NCBI GenBank assembly: GCA_014378195.1
Contig: JACMOC010000084.1
Location: 28,469-92,468 of the forward strand
Reading direction: 5' to 3'
DNA: 64,000 nucleotides
DNA from: Oligoflexus sp.
Lineage (GTDB): Bacteria > Bdellovibrionota_B > Oligoflexia > Oligoflexales > Oligoflexaceae
Under the pieces are notes generated by a model, which saw only the letters and a list, made by a program, of their open reading frames with translations, was not told the origin of the DNA and searched no databases. Shown here one piece after another: positions 1 through 7,905 of the stretch (the first letter of the stretch is position 1; each line of letters opens with the position of its first letter). The position numbers were made by a program, and so were the translations under genes.

Positions 1-132
1 TGGCAGACTAAATGTGAGTTACCGAAAACGCAAGATTTTTCTTGCCGGTTTTGGTCTGTCCAGGGCACACTGTCATAGTACCCTATATAAAATGTGCGAA
101 ACTTACCAAATAAGAGTGAGGAGAGGCCCATA

Positions 133-624
133 ATGGCAGTGGATACACGAAAAGAGAATGGTCGGAAGTTGGGGCCTTTGATCCGAGAGTTCTTCTTGGC
201 CACTCAGTTTGGCGTGCAGTTGATCGTTGTGACCCTCATTTTTCTAGGTGTTGCCGGTTTTTTCGCGTTTCGGGCCTTTACGGAGCAGTACGCTCAGATC
301 CAAGAAATTTTTAAGGTCGTGGACGCCAGCCTTCAGCACGAACTGGTCATGAACGACATTGTTCAGCGGAACATGATAGGACTGATCGTCTCGGTCTTCG
401 TCTATATAGGGGCCATGATCTTTTTCATCGTTAAGTCCCATCATAAGTACACGGGCCCTCTCGTGGCCGTCACGAAGTTCACTCAGTCTATGACAAATGG
501 GTACTACAGCGCGCGCGTGAACCTTCGTAAAAAAGACACGCATATGCGGGATCTCGAAAAAGCTTTGAACGAGATGGCAATGGAACTCGAACGTCGCCAC
601 GGAACGCCTGATAAACCGGCGTAA
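133..624 (+). CDS. Two-helix membrane protein with HAMP-like tail
   Basis: 163 residues. Two hydrophobic helices (about 26-46 and 81-101) enclose a short periplasmic loop, and a C-terminal segment of about 50 residues after the second helix resembles a HAMP linker (TGPLVAVTKFTQSM, then a charged helix). No catalytic or methyl-accepting domain follows, so it is either a stand-alone HAMP protein or a partner of another sensor. The start is the ATG at 133, because AGGAG (119-123) sits 9 nt upstream; a GTG at 94 in the same frame has no SD. It lies 79 nt before rlmN on the same strand. The function is not known to me. Confidence 0.7.
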   Translation: MAVDTRKENGRKLGPLIREFFLATQFGVQLIVVTLIFLGVAGFFAFRAFTEQYAQIQEIFKVVDASLQHELVMNDIVQRNMIGLIVSVFVYIGAMIFFIVKSHHKYTGPLVAVTKFTQSMTNGYYSARVNLRKKDTHMRDLEKALNEMAMELERRHGTPDKPA

Positions 625-703
625 AAGCCGTTCTTTTGGCTTGCAAGTCCTTCTTCAAATCTCTACTGTGAGGCTGCTTTTTGGCAGCACCGCGAGGGAC
701 GAG

Positions 704-1804
704 ATGAAGGACTTTTTTGATACGACCTATGCTGAGCTCATCGAGCTTTGCAGGCCCTGGTCCGTCCAGCACGCCAAGGCTATTTTTCGCTCACTTTACA
801 AAGATTATTCCCTCGAGCCTCTCAATGCTCCGAGTCTTCCACGCGAAATGGTGGCTCGCTTTTCTGAGCAATTTTACCTTAATACCGCTGATATCTATCA
901 AGAATCTGTCTCGCGTTATGATGGAACCGTAAAGTTTCTCGTGCGTTTAGCTGATGGCGCCTTGATCGAAGCTGTCCTGATGCCCGAGCGCTCGCGCATT
1001 ACGCTTTGCGTATCAAGCCAAGTCGGATGTGCGCAGGCTTGTAGTTTTTGTCATACTGGACGGATGGGCCTGAAACGCCAACTGACGGCCGGGGAGATCG
1101 TCGCGCAACTCATGCTGGCTCGGCGCTGGATCAGAGCTCACCCGCAGTGGCGGGAAGAACGCGGATTCCATGAAAAAATCACAGTCAACAATATCGTTTT
1201 CATGGGCATGGGCGAACCTCTCGACAACGTTGAGGCTCTTAAACGCAGTCTCACCATACTCTGCGAAACCATAGGGCCGAACCTCTCCCTGCGCAAAATT
1301 TCGGTATCCACCGCGGGCCACCTTGATGGCATCAAAAATCTCCTGGAAGCTTTCCCGAAGGTCTCCTTAGCCTTAAGTCTCCACGCCACGCAGAATCGTG
1401 AGCGTTCGCAGTTGATGCCGATCAATCGCCGGTGGCCGATTGCCGACGTGATTGCCTATTTAAAAGAATTTTATGCGCGGGCAAACGATGACGATCGTTC
1501 GGTTTTGATTCAATATACGGTGATTTCCGGGGTAAATGATGCCGAGGAGCAGGCGCAGGGCATTGTCGATCTGCTTGTGGGGCTGCCCGTAAAGATCAAT
1601 ATTATTCCACTCAATGTCGTGGGACCGAGTCAGTTCAAAGGTCCCGAGCCTGAGGCTCTCGAACGCTTCCGTGACTATCTGCATCGCAGTGGATTTCGAG
1701 TGATGGTGCGGTATAGCAAGGGGCAGGATATCGATGCCGCCTGTGGGCAACTCGTGGTTCAGCACGAGAAACAGGCGGCCTCAGAGAGTATCAGTCGTGC
1801 GTGA
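704..1804 (+). CDS. rlmN: 23S rRNA (adenine-C2)-methyltransferase RlmN
   Basis: Radical-SAM enzyme that methylates C2 of A2503 in 23S rRNA, and of A37 in some tRNAs. 366 residues, normal for the family. The radical-SAM cluster is CAQACSFC (C109, C113, C116). C102 and C347 (in DIDAACGQL) match the pair of cysteines that RlmN uses for methyl transfer and for resolving the protein-RNA adduct. MGMGEPLDN and SLALSLHA segments are also present. The start at 704 follows GAGGGA by 4-6 nt; the frame stays open upstream to 641 without a ribosome site. The gene ends 3 bp from the convergent PilZ gene. Confidence 0.95.
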   Translation: MKDFFDTTYAELIELCRPWSVQHAKAIFRSLYKDYSLEPLNAPSLPREMVARFSEQFYLNTADIYQESVSRYDGTVKFLVRLADGALIEAVLMPERSRITLCVSSQVGCAQACSFCHTGRMGLKRQLTAGEIVAQLMLARRWIRAHPQWREERGFHEKITVNNIVFMGMGEPLDNVEALKRSLTILCETIGPNLSLRKISVSTAGHLDGIKNLLEAFPKVSLALSLHATQNRERSQLMPINRRWPIADVIAYLKEFYARANDDDRSVLIQYTVISGVNDAEEQAQGIVDLLVGLPVKINIIPLNVVGPSQFKGPEPEALERFRDYLHRSGFRVMVRYSKGQDIDAACGQLVVQHEKQAASESISRA

Positions 1805-1807
1805 GCC

Positions 1808-2533
1808 TCAGAGGTAATAGACGAGTTTCGGATCGTCGATCTGAGTTTTTGCGACATATTTTTCCAGACGTTTTTGGGAATCTCCGCTGAATTCTTCAAA
1901 ACGAATGCCTAGACCTGCAGAAATGTCACGGCGAGAATCGCCTGCTATGCGGCGGATGACTTCGCCTTCCACTTTGATGGCTTTTAGATAACCAGGCAGT
2001 TCGAAACTAAGGCTTAGCTTGGTGCCTGGGTCCAGAGTCAGATCGGTTGCGAGAAGGATGCCGGAGCGGGAGATATCTTGGATCGGGCACTCGATGGTTT
2101 TGCCATTCAGTTCAAAGACCGCAAACCCTTCATGAGTCACACGCGCTGTCTCGCGCGTTTTTTCTTCCAGGAGGTTCCGAATCTGCTCGATGAAATATTC
2201 GCGCGGTACGGGGGTCTCAATGAAAAGGTCAGGACCAAGGTCACGCCCCGAAATCTTACGCGGCAGAGCTTGAACGCTTGTGAAAATGACCGGTATCTCT
2301 TTGGTGGAGCTGTGGGACTTAAAGTGCTCACAGATGCTCACAGCATCGATGGACGCATAATCGTAGTTGATGACGATGACATCAATATGGCCTTTCTTCA
2401 GAACGTCTTTCGCTTGAGGAAAGTTAAGTGCCTGGTGAATCTGGGCTCCGATTTTGCGATAACCCGCTTTTTCGAGTTCGGAGGTGATTCGCTTTTCATC
2501 TATGAAAAGGATTTTAAGAGTAGTCTGTCCCAT
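1808..2533 (-). CDS. Receiver-like plus PilZ domain protein
   Basis: 241 residues. Residues 5-120 have a response-regulator receiver fold, but the phosphoacceptor position appears to be Asn56 (VIVINYD) instead of Asp. Residues 130-230 form a PilZ domain with the c-di-GMP motifs RETAR (RxxxR) and DISRSG (DxSxxG). It probably binds c-di-GMP and acts on motility or surface behaviour, with a receiver that may not be phosphorylated normally; D58 two residues on could substitute. SD GGAGATCC precedes the ATG. It converges tightly on rlmN. Confidence 0.8.
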   Translation of the reverse strand: MGQTTLKILFIDEKRITSELEKAGYRKIGAQIHQALNFPQAKDVLKKGHIDVIVINYDYASIDAVSICEHFKSHSSTKEIPVIFTSVQALPRKISGRDLGPDLFIETPVPREYFIEQIRNLLEEKTRETARVTHEGFAVFELNGKTIECPIQDISRSGILLATDLTLDPGTKLSLSFELPGYLKAIKVEGEVIRRIAGDSRRDISAGLGIRFEEFSGDSQKRLEKYVAKTQIDDPKLVYYL

Positions 2534-2698
2534 ATGGATCTCCTGATGTCTTCACCACGGTTCTTTTGACCGCTTAGGAGTGATCGGCAGGTTGCGAAAA
2601 ACATTGAGACCTTTCTGGATAAGTTTCGAAAAGGTCTCAAAATGATTTAGAAATATCCTCGAGCTTTGGCTCGCGGTCCGTGAGCTTTGGAAATTGCA

Positions 2699-3451
2699 GT
2701 GAAAAAAACCAAATTGAGACTCGACGTAAAGATTGTGGACGAAGGCCTGGCGAAGGACCTCCTGGAAGCCCGCGCCTTAATTATGGCAGGCGATGTGTTT
2801 GTCGATGAACAACGGCAGGACAAACCTGGAACGCTCATTAAAAATATTCAAAAGGTAAGAATCAAGTCCCGTTCCCGTTTTGTAAGCCGCGGCGGGGACA
2901 AACTTTGGGGAGCCGTTGAAGATCTCGGAATCGCTGCCTATTTTGAAGGGGCAACGGTCCTCGACTGCGGCGCGTCAACAGGTGGATTTACGGATTGTTC
3001 CCTGCAGCTGAAAGCGGCAAAAGTCTACGCGCTTGACGTTGGGTTCAACCAACTCGATTGGAAGCTCCGGACCGATCCGCGCGTGGTGTCGATGGAGAGC
3101 ACCGACATCCGCGCACTTGAACATTCCCTCGATGCCGCCATCACAATCGTGTTAGCGGATATCAGTTTTAACTCTCTGGACAGAACGCTCAAAGCCATGC
3201 GTACCGCGGTACCTGGGGCCTCAGTATATTTTCTCCTCTTAGTCAAACCCCAATTTGAGCTCGAGGCCACAATCGTTCCGGAAGCCGGTGTTGTGAATGA
3301 TCCTTTGTTGCTTGAGGCCGCACTTGGCAAAGCGAAAACGGCGATCGAAAGAGAAGGCATGGAATTACTCGCAGCGGTCGACAGTCGTGTTCGCGGACGC
3401 GAAGGAAACCAGGAAATCTTCGTGTGGGCGCGCTCTTTAAGGATAAGCTAA
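2699..3451 (+). CDS. tlyA: TlyA-type rRNA 2'-O-methyltransferase
   Basis: About 250 residues, the usual length for the TlyA/hemolysin-A family, which 2'-O-methylates ribosomal RNA. An S4 RNA-binding domain (RLDVKIVDEGLAK through AGDVFVDE) is followed by an FtsJ-like SAM fold with VLDCGASTGGFTDC as the SAM loop and YALDVGFNQLDWKLR after it. Some members were named hemolysins, but the methyltransferase role is the established one. The start is uncertain: GTG at 2699 has a weak GGA 7 nt upstream, and TTG at 2687 is in frame. It stands alone between the divergent PilZ gene and a sigma-70-like promoter. Confidence 0.88.
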   Translation: MKKTKLRLDVKIVDEGLAKDLLEARALIMAGDVFVDEQRQDKPGTLIKNIQKVRIKSRSRFVSRGGDKLWGAVEDLGIAAYFEGATVLDCGASTGGFTDCSLQLKAAKVYALDVGFNQLDWKLRTDPRVVSMESTDIRALEHSLDAAITIVLADISFNSLDRTLKAMRTAVPGASVYFLLLVKPQFELEATIVPEAGVVNDPLLLEAALGKAKTAIEREGMELLAAVDSRVRGREGNQEIFVWARSLRIS

Positions 3452-3476
3452 GCCCCATTCCATCACGGATCCGAAC

Positions 3477-3504
3477 TTGACTCCCAAAGCGCAGCTGTTA
3501 TGCT
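3477..3504 (+). promoter_or_regulatory. Sigma-70-like promoter for the 3533-6077 gene set
   Basis: TTGACT (3477-3482), a 16-bp spacer, then TATGCT (3499-3504). Each hexamer matches the sigma-70 consensus closely. It lies 29 bp before the ATG at 3533, giving a leader of roughly 20 nt that includes the GGAGG SD. Confidence 0.6.
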
Positions 3505-3532
3505 CTGAATATAGGATCATAACGGAGGCCCT

Positions 3533-4585
3533 ATGAAAGCTCTGCGGACGCTGCCGCTTGCGACAGTACTTTCCTTATGTGCCTTGTTTCTCACTCTATC
3601 ATGCGGTTCAGCCGACAGAACCAGCGGCGATGGAACCACCAATCCAGACCTGCCATTCACGGCTATCGCACCGGCGATTCCTCTTACATCAGTACCGCTT
3701 CAGGATTATCTCGTTTATTCAAACGCCTTATCCAGCGATTATATCGACACTCTGCGTAGTGATCTGGCTGTCTTTGATAACTGGAATGGAGCAATGACCG
3801 GCGCTGAAAAAGCCACTCTGCAGTCTCTGCTCGGAATCCAGGATGCAACGCCATCGACTCTGAGCATGTGGTTCAAAGAACGCATGAAATATATCGTTGC
3901 CAACGACTTGGGTCTTTATAAACTGGGCTTGGTGTTTGGTAGCCAAAAACAAGTGGGATTGCAGGTTCTAGGCTCAAGTTCCAATACGGATCCGGCGAAT
4001 ACCGGCGGTGGCAACATGGGGAGTGCTATTTACCTCACGACTCTCGACGAACAAAAATCTCGTCCCGAATTGTCTTATCTCATTCTCCGTATCAACGATG
4101 AATGGGTCCCTGTGCTCTCACCCCGCGCCGGTCTTATGCGTGTTGGACCCGCTCTGTTCAGCAATGAGTTTCAAATCAATCATACCAATATTCAAGCCCT
4201 CTCAAATTCTCTCCAGCGACTTGAGGTGCTTTTTCATGAGGCTCGTCATTCGGATGGGAATCGCGCTGCCAATAGCGTTGGGTTCTCGCACATCAATTGT
4301 CCTAACGATGGCTCGGTGCCTGCCGAATTGGTAGGCGTGCCAGCCTGTGATGACACTGTGAATGGTGCCTACAGTGTGGGTGCAGCCGTTCTGAAACCCT
4401 TGCTGCACCTTTGTGATGCGCATTGTACGGCCCAAGAACAAACAATCTTACGCGGCATCTACCTTGATCGTCTGTCACGCGTAATACCAGCTGCCAACGG
4501 CACGATGAAGACTCTTGATCCGACACCGGAAACAGGATTTAATGGGATTGATATCAGCACTTTTCAGGCCTTTAATCTCAGGTGA
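3533..4585 (+). CDS. Putative secreted lipoprotein with HExxH metallopeptidase motif
   Basis: 350 residues. An N-terminal signal ends in TLSC (Cys24), a lipobox-like site, so it is probably a lipoprotein. HEARH (H235, E236, H239), followed by SDG, fits a zinc metallopeptidase active site. Two later cysteines (HINCPNDG and VPACDDT) may form a disulfide. I do not recognise the rest. GGAGG (3524-3528) precedes the ATG, with a promoter at 3477-3504. The next gene begins 3 nt after this stop, so the two are co-transcribed. Confidence 0.7.
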   Translation: MKALRTLPLATVLSLCALFLTLSCGSADRTSGDGTTNPDLPFTAIAPAIPLTSVPLQDYLVYSNALSSDYIDTLRSDLAVFDNWNGAMTGAEKATLQSLLGIQDATPSTLSMWFKERMKYIVANDLGLYKLGLVFGSQKQVGLQVLGSSSNTDPANTGGGNMGSAIYLTTLDEQKSRPELSYLILRINDEWVPVLSPRAGLMRVGPALFSNEFQINHTNIQALSNSLQRLEVLFHEARHSDGNRAANSVGFSHINCPNDGSVPAELVGVPACDDTVNGAYSVGAAVLKPLLHLCDAHCTAQEQTILRGIYLDRLSRVIPAANGTMKTLDPTPETGFNGIDISTFQAFNLR

Positions 4586-4588
4586 ATT

Positions 4589-5164
4589 ATGCGTCGTCCT
4601 GTCTTTGTTGGTGCAATGTTACTCATCGCTTTGATCGCCGTTATCTACGGCAAGATCCATTTGGATTCTCTTATCAAAGAAGGACGATTGGAAACATCAA
4701 TAGCCAAAGTTCCCGTTGGGGACGACTATAAACAAAATACGATAGATCTCGGTGTCCAACCCGATCCGAACCAGACTCAATTGCAAGACGCACCGCCTCA
4801 CGCGACAGGGTCGGCTCATCAAGACGTGATGGCTGCTCTGGTCGAAGCGCGGCAGAGTTTCAAAAATAAAGAGGCTGTGACAAGTGAAGCTGCGGCCGAT
4901 CCGCATCAGACTCCTAACGCCGTCATCCATTCAGCCGAAAAGCTAGGTGAGATTGTGACTTTGGAGCAGGCGCATCCCGAATATTCGCCTGAGTTTCAGG
5001 CCTTTTATCTGGAATGTGCAAAGGACCCGGATGTCATCACGGTCACACGTGTGCAGTGCGTGGAAAAATATGTGAAAAGCAAAAAACTCAATGCGAGCGA
5101 AGAGACGCAGCTCCTCTCCGAAGTCGATCCAGTCGTTAAAAGGCTCTATCTCCAGATCAAATGA
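4589..5164 (+). CDS. Membrane-anchored protein of unknown function
   Basis: 191 residues. One hydrophobic N-terminal helix (about 5-21) acts as an uncleaved anchor or signal; the rest is polar, acidic and probably periplasmic. Two cysteines (LECAKDP and VQCVEKY) are 17 residues apart in the C-terminal half, consistent with a disulfide. No family recognised. It starts 3 nt after the HExxH lipoprotein and lies 37 bp before a lipoprotein hydrolase, so it probably belongs to that envelope set. Confidence 0.6.
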   Translation: MRRPVFVGAMLLIALIAVIYGKIHLDSLIKEGRLETSIAKVPVGDDYKQNTIDLGVQPDPNQTQLQDAPPHATGSAHQDVMAALVEARQSFKNKEAVTSEAAADPHQTPNAVIHSAEKLGEIVTLEQAHPEYSPEFQAFYLECAKDPDVITVTRVQCVEKYVKSKKLNASEETQLLSEVDPVVKRLYLQIK

Positions 5165-5201
5165 CGGTGAAACACACTTAACGTAAGCGTAGGAACCGTT
5201 T

Positions 5202-6077
5202 ATGAGTCGCACTTGGAACCATGTGAGGCTTATCTGTCTCACCCTCGTTTTCGCACTTCATCTGGAAGCCTGTAGTCACCTCTTTTATTTTCCAGATGCA
5301 AACTCCTATCGGGACCCCAGAACTTATCCTTTTCCGGTCGAAACTCTTTCTATACCGAGAGATCATGATGGCCCAATCCATGCGTGGCTCATGAATGATG
5401 ACCCGGCTAGTAAAGGCCTCGTTGTTCATTTTCATGGAAACGCCCAGAATCTGACAGCGCACGCGGATTTTTCTGCCTGGCTTGCGCAGTCGGGGTATAC
5501 AGTTTTGATTTTTGATTATAGCGGATACGGAAAAACCAAAGGGCGGCCGACTCAAAAGCAGTTGATCGACGATAGCGCAGATGTGTTTCGCTGGGTTTTT
5601 GCGCAGAAAAAATGGGCAAAAAAAGGAGCGCCTCTAATCGTCTTTGCCCAAAGTCTCGGGGGTGCGGTAGCGACAACAACGCTCGCAGAACATTCTGAAA
5701 TCGCTGATAAAATTGATTTTATCCTCGTAGAGTCTTCGTTTGATTCCTATCGCGCTGTCGCCTACGAAAAACTTTCGGAGAGTCCGGTCACCTGGCTTTT
5801 CAGTCCTTTGGGATTGTGGGCCGTTTCGGAATACCGAAAGCCAGCGGATGCCGTTCACATCCTGACCATGCCGAAGCTTTTTGTGCACGGAAACCACGAT
5901 CAGGTTGTGCCGTTTGTAAACGGTAAGGCTCTTTATGAAGCCGCTCGTCCTCCCAAAGAGTTCTGGGAGATTCCCTACGGGGATCATACCCAAGCCTTCG
6001 TTCCCGGCTCGCCTTACCGCGCGCAACTACTCGAGATGCTCGCTCATATTAAGGACCCTGGTTTCCAGTTACGGTAA
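5202..6077 (+). CDS. Alpha/beta-hydrolase lipoprotein
   Basis: 291 residues. The signal ends in LEAC (Cys24 lipobox), so the enzyme is probably tethered in the envelope. The alpha/beta-hydrolase core is complete: oxyanion segment HFHGN (76-80), nucleophile Ser151 in AQSLGG, Asp233 in GNHDQVVP and His262 in YGDHTQ. It resembles the BEM46/YfhR-like serine hydrolases; the substrate is unknown. SD-like AGGAACC precedes the ATG. The last 29 bp overlap the 3' end of the surface-protein remnant on the other strand. Confidence 0.85.
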   Translation: MSRTWNHVRLICLTLVFALHLEACSHLFYFPDANSYRDPRTYPFPVETLSIPRDHDGPIHAWLMNDDPASKGLVVHFHGNAQNLTAHADFSAWLAQSGYTVLIFDYSGYGKTKGRPTQKQLIDDSADVFRWVFAQKKWAKKGAPLIVFAQSLGGAVATTTLAEHSEIADKIDFILVESSFDSYRAVAYEKLSESPVTWLFSPLGLWAVSEYRKPADAVHILTMPKLFVHGNHDQVVPFVNGKALYEAARPPKEFWEIPYGDHTQAFVPGSPYRAQLLEMLAHIKDPGFQLR

Positions 6078-6820
6078 CATCATCGATCGTACAGTTATTC
6101 ACGCCGTTGGAATGGAGGAACGTTCTCACGTAGAGTGTTCCCGATCCGACTTGGGGCCGGAAAGTGGCGGCATTGGATGAAATAAGCGCCGCTGTTGCTG
6201 CTTGCGTATAGGTTCCGTTACTTGTCGTCCACGCCGATCCATTCCAATAATACCAGCTCGCATTGTCGCGTGATAATGCGTATTTTGCTGTATCTGCGCA
6301 AACAGACGAACCTGTCTCTGCAAAGGTCGCGACGTTGTAATAACTCACCGCTGTGGCAAGCGCCGTGGTGATCGGCGGATTGTTTGCTGGGTAATGCAAG
6401 GGTGTCCCGAGAGCGACCGTTTTGAGTTCGGGCGAGCAGTTGGCTGCCGCGGAAGCATAAGTACACTGTAAGTTATATTCGTCGGACTCCATAAACACGC
6501 GATACTGGAAGTACTGCGCAGCAGGAACAGAGAGACCCAGCCCCGTGTAATCGGTAAAGGTCATGTAAGGCGCCGTCGCCAAGACGTTGCCGCTCATGTC
6601 TGAGGGGACGGAGTTAGTGTTCAGTTCCGAGAAAGCCGTGAGAGATGTGTTGTCGGAGCCTCTCCATAGACCGTCCGAGCAATTGGCTAGTGCGCAGGTT
6701 CGGATCTGATAATGAAGGCGATTCGCGCCCCGGCGGTAGAGTTCTCAGATATCCGTTGCAACGTAAGCGCCCCATAATCACGCGTATTGCAGCATTCCCC
6801 GCCTGCCCCTATCCTGCCTC
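6049..6820 (-). pseudogene. 5'-truncated, frameshifted surface/secreted protein remnant
   Basis: Only the C-terminal part survives. The frame ending at 6049 stays open up to a stop at 6745-6747 and encodes repeat-like text: LHYQIRTCALANC, then AAQYFQYRVFMESD, SPELKTVALG and a Cys-bearing tail. Just upstream, a different frame continues the same style (DYGALTLQRISENSTAGA) from about 6820 to 6730, so a frameshift lies near 6728-6733. No start codon or SD fits. QYRV...SPEL segments are typical of large extracellular repeat proteins of delta-proteobacteria. The 5' end is lost where the motA remnant begins. Confidence 0.65.
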
Positions 6821-6841
6821 ATCGCCCCAAAGGTCGGCGAT

Positions 6842-7201
6842 CATTTAACTATTGAATTTGGACCGGACAGAAACAGAAACAGCGCTTACCGAAATCTTGC
6901 CAAATATCCTCCTGCGCTCGGTATGACCGGCACAGTTATGGGGCTCGTCTCCCTTTTCTCCATACTCGGTGACAATAACAAAACAGCGCTGGGGCCTGCT
7001 TTGGCTCTCGCGATAACCGCTACTTTTTTCGGCCTTATCCTTTCTAACTGTTTTGTCACCCCGCTGGCCGACCATCTGCATATCAAACATATGCAGGACG
7101 AAAAGGTTTACACCGGTGTTTACCAGATACTTATTTTGATCAACCGCAACGAACCCGCTCGCCTGATCAGTGATGAGGTCAAAGGCCGTGAAGCCGCATA
7201 A
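6842..7201 (+). pseudogene. motA: motA remnant lacking its 5' half
   Basis: The reading text from YRNLAKYPPALGMTGTVMGL through LLSNCFVTPLAD-like residues and INRNEPARLISDEVK matches the C-terminal half of the flagellar stator protein MotA, covering TM3, TM4 and the last cytoplasmic segment. Everything before it (TM1, TM2 and most of the large cytoplasmic loop) is missing. The frame is open only to 6767, and the upstream text is unlike MotA. The first in-frame ATG is 6923. It ends overlapping the start of motB, which is the normal motAB arrangement. Without TM1-2 it cannot make a working stator. Confidence 0.75.
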
Positions 7202-7904
7202 TAACAACCAGAAAATCATCGATCCTAGAGCCTCGGTGAGGCACGTTCGAATCGAACATAAACGGGTTGAGCTCTCGACCGATGACTCACAGAGCTGGGC
7301 CGTTTCCTATTCCGATATGCTCATGGTGCTCATGAGCTTTTTTGTGCTGTTTTTCTCCTACGACGAGAAAAAGCGGGATTCTATGATTTCCGACATTGCG
7401 CTCGACATGAAAGGGAAGATTTCGCAGGTAGCGGATGCACCCACCTTTGGGCACCAAGATTTCAGCTCGCCTATGATCACAAACGTCAAAGCTTCGATAC
7501 TCTCGCTCCCGATCAATGCCAAACTCTCAGAGAGGGAAGAGTCACTGACAATACAGCTATCCGGCGGCCTCTATGCTCCAAAACAATTCGATTTGACGGA
7601 TAATGCAAAATCAGAGGTGACAAAGATCTTAGAGACCTTAAAACCCTACAACGCAAAAGTCCGTATAGTCTTTATCGGACATACGGACTCGAGTGTTTTT
7701 ACAAATTCTAAAAACAAATATCTGGAAAACAACTTCGATCTGAGTTCGCTGCGGGCTTCACGCGCAATGAGCCTCGCCGTCGAGACAGGATTTGATCCCG
7801 CTTTTCTTGCGATTGAAGCGGCGGCATCAAACCTTCGTAACTCCCGCACACTCTCTATCAAAATCGAGCCGATTCCTGTCAAAGTGCAAGCCCTTGGCCA
7901 CTAA
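7173..7904 (+). CDS. motB: Flagellar motor stator protein MotB
   Basis: About 243 residues. After a short basic N-terminus comes one membrane helix, SWAVSYSDMLMVLMSFFVLF, whose Asp occupies the proton-binding position of MotB. The C-terminal half is an OmpA/MotB peptidoglycan-binding domain (IVFIGHTDSS, LSSLRASRAMSLAVE, SRTLSIKIEPIP). It appears full length. Starts at GTG 7170, ATG 7173 and GTG 7188 are possible; 7188 has GAGG 9 nt upstream. Translation was probably coupled to motA, which is truncated here, so expression of this gene may be lost. Confidence 0.8.
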   Translation: MRSKAVKPHNNNQKIIDPRASVRHVRIEHKRVELSTDDSQSWAVSYSDMLMVLMSFFVLFFSYDEKKRDSMISDIALDMKGKISQVADAPTFGHQDFSSPMITNVKASILSLPINAKLSEREESLTIQLSGGLYAPKQFDLTDNAKSEVTKILETLKPYNAKVRIVFIGHTDSSVFTNSKNKYLENNFDLSSLRASRAMSLAVETGFDPAFLAIEAAASNLRNSRTLSIKIEPIPVKVQALGH

Positions 7905-7905
7905 C

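Noticed and set aside
4008..4334. Overlapping ORF in another frame of the HExxH lipoprotein gene
   Set aside because: It lies wholly within the real gene and has no ribosome site or family-like text.
6600..6850. Insertion sequence or transposase at the junction of the two truncated genes
   Set aside because: No transposase-like text, no terminal inverted repeats and no target duplication seen. A deletion explains the join more simply.
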